Below, one piece after another: positions 5,349 to 9,698 of a DNA stretch of 9,698 nucleotides. The stretch covers positions 1 through 9,698 of the forward strand of contig CBFDBC010000147.1 in NCBI GenBank assembly GCA_965602945.1. Reading direction: 5' to 3'. Both the position numbers and the translations under genes were made by a program. Origin of the DNA: JAUXEH01 sp965602945 (GTDB lineage: Bacteria > Acidobacteriota > Aminicenantia > Aminicenantales > Aminicenantaceae). Every line of letters starts with the position of its first letter. The stretch's first letter is position 1. The notes under the pieces are model-generated. The model saw only the letters and a list, made by a program, of their open reading frames with translations, was not told the origin of the DNA and searched no databases.

Positions 5349-6585
5349 CCCCTTTCACATGGTTCTTCACCAGCTCCGCGAACGCCCCATAGGTCAACTC
5401 AGCCGTCTTGCCCCAGGAAAACCGCTCCGTCACATCCGTCCGGATCTTGTCCGCGGACCACAGGCTGTCCTTGTGGGCAAAGAAATACTGCAGGCAGGTG
5501 GCCAGGGAGGCCGGATCGTTGGGGCGGAAGGAAAACCCGGTACAGCCGTCCTTGACGATGCTCTGCATCTTGCCGATCTTGGACACCAGCACCGGCGTGC
5601 CGCAGGCCAGGGCCTCGACCACCACCAGCCCGAACGACTCGTAGAGCGAGGGCACCACCAGGGCCTCGGCCGCGGAATAGAAGCGCTTCAGGTCTCCCTG
5701 AGGCATCGATCCCAGGAAACTGACTTTTTTCTCCATACCCTGCGCACGGAGCGAATCCCGGATACGCCGGATCTCGGCGTTGGCATCGAAGTCGTCCTGG
5801 CCCATACGCCCCCCCCCGATCACCTTGAGGCAGACGTTTGAGAACAACTCCGGAGCCTTCTCCTTCAGGATCCCCATGGACGCCACGATATCCATCAGCC
5901 CCTTGACCGGCTCGACCCGGCCCACATACAGCAGGCAGGACTCGGCCTCATCACACGCGGGCAGCTCCGCTGCCGGCACCGGGCGGAAGAGGGCCTTGTT
6001 CACCCCGGGATAGATAACCTCGAGTTTGTCCGCGGATATCCCGAACTCCCTGGTCAGGCTGCCTTTTTCCTCCCGCGAGGATGAAATGACCCTGTCCGCC
6101 ACGAGGGCGAGATGCCGCTCCGCCGCGTTCCGGTACTCGTGCTCCCCGCCTGCCAGGACCTGCTTTTTCAGGAATGCCAGCGTGTGATAGGTGTGGACCA
6201 GGGGCAGGTCGAAACGGTATTTGATCCACTCCCCAGCCAGGCCCGACAGCCAGTAGTGTGAGTAAACCAGGTCGTAGGGCTCTTTTTCCGCCAGGATGAA
6301 CTCCACCAGGTTCTCGATGAACTCCGGGAGATAGTCATAGAGTACACGCCGGTCCAGGGATTGTTCCGGCCCGCCCCTGAGGTGGATCACACGCAGATGA
6401 GGGGACACGACCTTGATGCGTTTCCTGTCCGGGCTCTGCCGACGGGTAAATATATCGATCCGGACATCGGGAAACTCCGCCAAGGCCGCGCTCAGTTCCT
6501 TGATGTAGACGTTCATGCCGCCCACACCGTCACCCCCGATCAGGGAGAACGGGCAGCAGTGATAGCTGAGAAGGCAGATCTTCAT
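5305..6585 (-). CDS. GT4 glycosyltransferase, MshA-like (inositol-phosphate GlcNAc transferase family)
   Basis: GT-B fold retaining glycosyltransferase of 426 residues, cytosolic with no membrane segment. N-terminal acceptor domain: His9, GGMNVY (22-27), SHYWLSG (109-115), VHTYHTLA (130-137), EYRNAAER (150-157). C-terminal nucleotide-sugar domain: GRVEPVKG (222-229), KVIGGGRMG (254-262), and PSLYESFGLVVVEALACGTPV with the EX7E pair Glu316/Glu324. Against C. glutamicum MshA from memory, His9, Asn25, Tyr110, Thr134 and Arg154, which bind inositol phosphate, correspond to His9, Asn25, Tyr111, Thr135 and Arg152 here; Lys78 becomes Arg79. This points to a phosphorylated cyclitol or sugar acceptor, but the family also contains many uncharacterised enzymes. 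It lies 31 bp after the FemAB/CelD-like gene in the same direction. No clear Shine-Dalgarno precedes the ATG. A run of nine G encodes Gly257-259. The last 14 codons overlap the convergent deacetylase. Confidence 0.9.
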   Translation of the reverse strand: MKICLLSYHCCPFSLIGGDGVGGMNVYIKELSAALAEFPDVRIDIFTRRQSPDRKRIKVVSPHLRVIHLRGGPEQSLDRRVLYDYLPEFIENLVEFILAEKEPYDLVYSHYWLSGLAGEWIKYRFDLPLVHTYHTLAFLKKQVLAGGEHEYRNAAERHLALVADRVISSSREEKGSLTREFGISADKLEVIYPGVNKALFRPVPAAELPACDEAESCLLYVGRVEPVKGLMDIVASMGILKEKAPELFSNVCLKVIGGGRMGQDDFDANAEIRRIRDSLRAQGMEKKVSFLGSMPQGDLKRFYSAAEALVVPSLYESFGLVVVEALACGTPVLVSKIGKMQSIVKDGCTGFSFRPNDPASLATCLQYFFAHKDSLWSADKIRTDVTERFSWGKTAELTYGAFAELVKNHVKGATTKPPHGGNPRPA

Positions 6586-6616
6586 GATATCATCGTGGAA
6601 TCAACGTCGTATTGGT

Positions 6617-7624
6617 CTATCTCTCCAATATCAAGCTATATATTGTACTCGGCTGCGCGCCGAAATCAAGCTTATATTTCTCTCTTCCTCTCAGGAAATC
6701 GGCCGTTTCCCGGCCCTCGGAGATGGCCTGCCGGATGGCCAGGTCGAACAGGTAAACCCCGGGGCTGGCCGCGGCATGAGCGAGGGAATACGCCACGTTG
6801 TAGAAATACACGGTCTTCCCGTAGCCCGCTGTGATGAGAGAGGCTGCCGGCGCAGCCTCCTCCCCGGTGTGCAGGGACAGAAGCTCGATCCGGCCCTGCT
6901 TCGCCAGGCGGGCGGCCACATCCCTAAAAAAGCCCGGCATTCCCGTTTTCTCCCAGAACCGGGCCTTCTCGGGACTCCCCTCCCGGTGGAGGGCGATGAA
7001 AGCCTCCATGGCAGGCCCGACATCCTCCGGCCGTGAAGCCCGCTCCACCCGGGTCTTCGGCAGAGACTCGGCACGCCGGGCCTTGCGGCGCAGCTCATGC
7101 CGACATTTCCGGCCCAGGCTCGCGGTATACTCCGGGTAGGAAGCCGGGAGATCGAGCAGCAGTGTCTCCTCGCTCCTCTCCTGCCTGCAGCTGAATCCGA
7201 AGGCGGCCGCCAATTCAGGCACCTGGGACAGCGTCGGAGACAGAGGACGCAGATTGATGAGCTCCAGCCCTGACGTCCCGGAGGAGGGCTGCGCAGCAAA
7301 TGCCAACAGCGCTTCCAGGAAATCGCCCTCCCGGCCCCGGGGGAAGAGGAAGTCACAGTAGTCGGTGACCTCATGGCCGGCTAAAAAGCAAAGCCCGCCG
7401 CCCCTGCGCATCAGGGGGGCGATCCCCAAACTGTCCGAGGCCTCATCGGTCAGTAGGATCAGGTTCAGGGCATGATCCTGCGCAAGGTTTTCCCACCAGG
7501 ACAGGAACCAGTCAAAGGTCAGAAACAGGTCGGGATGCGAGCAGCCTGCCAGCGCCCTGTCCCAAGTTTCCCGCAGTCCGGCAAATTCCCCCTGATCCTC
7601 AATGATCTGAATCTTCATGCTCAT
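6617..7624 (-). CDS. CelD/FemAB-like GNAT-fold acyltransferase (Acetyltransf_6 type)
   Basis: 335-residue protein of the group usually labelled 'GNAT family N-acetyltransferase / cellulose biosynthesis protein CelD' (BioF2-like acetyltransferase domain, related in fold to FemAB aminoacyl transferases). Visible signatures: FLTFDWFLSWWENL (34-47), LGIAPLMRR (66-74), LCFLAGHEVTDYCDFLFP (78-95), the basic segment SLGRKCRHELRRKARRA (169-185), VYFYNVAYS (272-280), and the C-terminal ADFLRGREKYKLDFGA (308-323). No signal peptide or membrane span. Family members acylate amino sugars or transfer aminoacyl groups; the donor cannot be read from sequence. Its ATG overlaps the stop of the upstream TPR gene (ATGA), a sign of translational coupling; a second ATG two codons later is an alternative start. 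It is followed 31 bp later by the MshA-like glycosyltransferase, so a joint role on the same metabolite or glycan is likely. Confidence 0.85.
   Translation of the reverse strand: MSMKIQIIEDQGEFAGLRETWDRALAGCSHPDLFLTFDWFLSWWENLAQDHALNLILLTDEASDSLGIAPLMRRGGGLCFLAGHEVTDYCDFLFPRGREGDFLEALLAFAAQPSSGTSGLELINLRPLSPTLSQVPELAAAFGFSCRQERSEETLLLDLPASYPEYTASLGRKCRHELRRKARRAESLPKTRVERASRPEDVGPAMEAFIALHREGSPEKARFWEKTGMPGFFRDVAARLAKQGRIELLSLHTGEEAAPAASLITAGYGKTVYFYNVAYSLAHAAASPGVYLFDLAIRQAISEGRETADFLRGREKYKLDFGAQPSTIYSLILER
6642..6669 (-). promoter_or_regulatory. Candidate internal promoter for the glycosyltransferase gene
   Basis: Inside the 3' end of the acyltransferase gene, the minus strand has TTGATT (plus 6664-6669), a 16-base spacer, and TACAAT (plus 6642-6647), the same -10 hexamer as the divergent promoter at 4595-4624. 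The predicted start would give a leader of about 50 bases. The hexamers fall in coding sequence, so chance is possible. Confidence 0.3.
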
Positions 7625-9698
7625 CGCAGCGTGTCCAGGTAGTACCGGGCCCAGAAGAGGCCGGTGTCTAGGGAGACAGCCTGTTCCAGGGCGTTCCTGG
7701 CTGCCGCCTTGTCACCCAGGCCGAGTTCGGCCAGGCCCTGAAGATAAAAGGACCGGGCCCGGCGAGCCGCAGCCGACTGGCGCTCGCCGAATTTAGTGAA
7801 AAAATCCACGGCCGGGGCCTCGCCCAGACGCCGCCCGGCGAAAACGGACAGCCCCTGGAACACCTCCGCCGCTTCCTCACCGCGCCCAAGCCGGGATAGA
7901 GCCATCCCGCGGTAGAAGCTCAGCTCCGACCAGCCCGGCTCCCGGCCGGCGGAATCCGCATACGCCTCCTCCGCCTCATCCATCCTCTCCAGGGCTTCCA
8001 GAGCGGTTCCCTCAAAATAGCGGATCCGCGCCTTCCGGCCCCCATGGAAGGGCTCTCCCACCTCCAGGTTCTGGGGATATTCACCGGCCCTTTTGAAATC
8101 CTCGAGGGCCCCTTCATAATCCCCCTTTTTATAGGAGGATAATCCCCGCAGCAGATGGGTGTGCACAAAATAGCTGTGGATCTGCCCGCCCCCTTCCCAC
8201 ACATGGAAATGATGTCCGGACATGAGTTCTATGGCCCGCCCATACCGGCCGGTCTGGACCAGCAGTTTTATCTCCTGAGTCAGAGCGTCATCCCTCTTTT
8301 TCACCGTCGCGTGATTGTTTTCCAGCAGGGCCAGGCGATTTTCCGGGCTCTCCCCCGCGGCCTCGGACATCATGTCCATCTCGAAGAAAAGTCGGGCCTG
8401 TCCGCGTTCCCGCTCCAGGGCCTCTTCCAGCTGGGAAACTGCCTTCGCTCCGTCGTTCCGCACCCTGGCATAGGCCAGGCCGAGGTTCCGGAAGAGCATG
8501 AAATACTCCTCCCCCAGTTCGCGGGACCTCTCCCATTTCTCGATGGCCTTTTCCGGCTGGGTCTCGAAGAGACAGGTCCCGAGGTAGTAAAATGCCCGGC
8601 TGTCACCGGGATTTTCCTCGAGGACCGACTCCAGCACCGCGGCCGTCTCCCGCCGAAAAGGGAAGCAGCGGTCCGGAGAACTCATTGCCGCGCGCTCGAC
8701 AAAGCGCCGGGCCGTCCCATCTTCCCCACCTGCCTTCTGTTCCAGATGTCCCAGATAGTACAGCACCAGCGGATGAGCGCCCCTCTTCCCCTGCTCGAGC
8801 CTTCGCAGGACATCCCGTGCTTCCAGGTACAGTCCGCAGCGCAGGTAGTCCGCGGCCAGTTCCAGATAAGACTGCGGGTCATCCCGCATGAGGCGCACAA
8901 GGTGGTCCAGCTCTCGATCCGCCCCTTTTTCGTCACCGACGCCCCGTCGAACCAGGACGGCTTCATTTGCAGCCCGGAAATCAAGGGGATTAAAATGCCG
9001 CGCGGATACGGCCGCTTCCTCCGCCTCCTCAAGCCGGCCCAGATGCCTCAACACAGCCGCCCTGAGCTGATGGCCCCCGGCCGGGGCCGCCGCAGCTTCC
9101 GGCGCTGTCCGGTCCAGGTACTCCAGGGCCTCGTCATACTCTCCCCGTGCGCAGGCCATCTCCGCCAGGACCAAACAGGCTGCCGCCCTCCAGCTCCGGT
9201 CCCAGGCGGCCCTCTCCATAGCGTCGATCGCTTCTGCAGCCTTCCCCTGGTCCTTCAAGGCGAGGCCCAGGTAGTAATAAGGTTCGCAGTCCTTGGGGCG
9301 CGTGTGATTCCCGCCGAGCCTTTCTGCCGCCCGCTTGAGAAACGCCTCCGCCTCCCCGCTTTTTCCCCTCTTGAGGCTCAGAATCCCCAGCCTTGTGTTG
9401 ACGCGGGCGTCCTCCGGGTCACGACTCAGGGCCTCCTCATAATAGACCAGGGGATCTCGTGTGGGATTGTGGAACTGCTCCAGGCGCAGACCTGCCAGAT
9501 ATAATTCCTCAATGGTGCCGACCTCCTCAGGCATCCGCGGCGGCTCAACCGTACGCGGCATGCCTCCCCCCTCCGGCGTCTCCGGAGCGAAGCTCAAGAC
9601 CACCCGCCCCCCTGATTTCAGCACGAGCCTCAGGTCTTCGGGACGCATGCCTTCGGCCAGGTCGACCCACTGCAACACCTCGGGTTTGACGACCGGTT
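7621..9698 (-). CDS. DUF5107-type tetratricopeptide-repeat protein, N-terminus beyond the window
   Basis: The reading frame is open to the right edge. A GTG at 9678 could be taken as start, but codons before it (P-V-V-K-P-E) remain open and the residues after it look like the end of a beta-rich domain (DLRLVLKSGGRVVLSF), so the gene almost certainly begins outside. Numbering from that GTG, 685 residues are visible. The linker and signature IEELYLAGLRLEQFHNPTRD (56-75), YYEEALSRDPEDARVNTRLG (79-98) and TRPKDCEPYYYLGLAL (126-141) closely follow the DUF5107/TPR proteins I know, which carry a sugar-mutarotase-like beta domain in front. TPR-like helical pairs continue to the end, e.g. AFYYLGTCLFE (362-372), NLGLAYA (398-404), FYLQGLAELGLGDKAAARNAL (644-664). 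YPQNLEVGEPF (534-544) is another family signature. Function is unknown; such proteins often sit near carbohydrate genes. Its stop overlaps the next gene's ATG by 4 bp, so the two are co-translated. Confidence 0.85.
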   Translation of the reverse strand, partial: PVVKPEVLQWVDLAEGMRPEDLRLVLKSGGRVVLSFAPETPEGGGMPRTVEPPRMPEEVGTIEELYLAGLRLEQFHNPTRDPLVYYEEALSRDPEDARVNTRLGILSLKRGKSGEAEAFLKRAAERLGGNHTRPKDCEPYYYLGLALKDQGKAAEAIDAMERAAWDRSWRAAACLVLAEMACARGEYDEALEYLDRTAPEAAAAPAGGHQLRAAVLRHLGRLEEAEEAAVSARHFNPLDFRAANEAVLVRRGVGDEKGADRELDHLVRLMRDDPQSYLELAADYLRCGLYLEARDVLRRLEQGKRGAHPLVLYYLGHLEQKAGGEDGTARRFVERAAMSSPDRCFPFRRETAAVLESVLEENPGDSRAFYYLGTCLFETQPEKAIEKWERSRELGEEYFMLFRNLGLAYARVRNDGAKAVSQLEEALERERGQARLFFEMDMMSEAAGESPENRLALLENNHATVKKRDDALTQEIKLLVQTGRYGRAIELMSGHHFHVWEGGGQIHSYFVHTHLLRGLSSYKKGDYEGALEDFKRAGEYPQNLEVGEPFHGGRKARIRYFEGTALEALERMDEAEEAYADSAGREPGWSELSFYRGMALSRLGRGEEAAEVFQGLSVFAGRRLGEAPAVDFFTKFGERQSAAARRARSFYLQGLAELGLGDKAAARNALEQAVSLDTGLFWARYYLDTLR

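Noticed and set aside
3658..7624. Complete mycothiol or bacillithiol operon
   Set aside because: No MshC or BshC cysteine ligase and no methyltransferase are present in the window, so standard msh or bsh gene symbols are not justified.
8155..9504. 449-codon plus-strand open frame antisense to the TPR gene
   Set aside because: Its translation is rich in Pro, Gln, His and Arg with no domain logic, while the opposite strand carries clear DUF5107/TPR motifs; it is a shadow frame produced by high GC.
9678..9698. GTG at 9678 as the true start of the TPR protein
   Set aside because: The frame is open to the window edge and the first visible residues read as the end of a preceding beta domain, so the gene is treated as 5'-truncated by the window.

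Overview
The window reads as an ordinary chromosomal stretch of a GC-rich bacterium (codon third positions strongly G/C, strong Shine-Dalgarno sites, some GTG/TTG starts). I see no phage, transposon, CRISPR, rRNA or tRNA. A single-chain transketolase that resembles animal enzymes, together with a DUF5107-type TPR protein, suggests an under-studied phylum such as Acidobacteriota or Aminicenantota. That placement is a low-confidence inference.

Layout: seven protein genes, six of them on the minus strand. From the left: (1) the N-terminal two thirds of a CPA2-type Na+/H+ antiporter, running off the left edge, with its own promoter; (2) a secreted staphylococcal-nuclease-like protein with an extra C-terminal beta domain; (3) a single-polypeptide transketolase; (4) a tandem-GNAT acetyltransferase; (5) on the plus strand, divergent from it, a PIG-L/LmbE zinc deacetylase; (6) convergent with the deacetylase and overlapping it by 44 bp, a GT4 glycosyltransferase closely resembling MshA; (7) a CelD/FemAB-like GNAT-fold acyltransferase; (8) a large DUF5107/TPR protein running off the right edge. 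Counting both partial end genes, that is eight coding regions. Gaps between genes are all shorter than about 155 bases.

The most interesting part is 3.66-7.6 kb. An MshA-like glycosyltransferase, a PIG-L deacetylase and an MshD-like double GNAT are three of the four enzyme types of mycothiol biosynthesis (glycosylate, N-deacetylate, ligate Cys, N-acetylate). A fourth, FemAB/CelD-like acyltransferase lies in the same operon as the glycosyltransferase. None of these four has a signal peptide or membrane helix, which fits synthesis of a soluble cytosolic pseudo-disaccharide. No MshC or BshC cysteine ligase is visible. The cluster is therefore either an incomplete or alternative low-molecular-weight-thiol pathway or a related amino-sugar conjugate pathway; this is a hypothesis.

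The deacetylase and the double GNAT are driven from one 30-bp inverted repeat in which each -35 hexamer overlaps the opposing -10 hexamer. This predicts coordinated or mutually exclusive firing and very short 5' leaders on both mRNAs. On the other side, the TPR gene, the FemAB/CelD-like gene and the glycosyltransferase form a tight minus-strand operon (4-bp ATGA overlap, then a 31-bp gap), possibly with an internal promoter before the glycosyltransferase.
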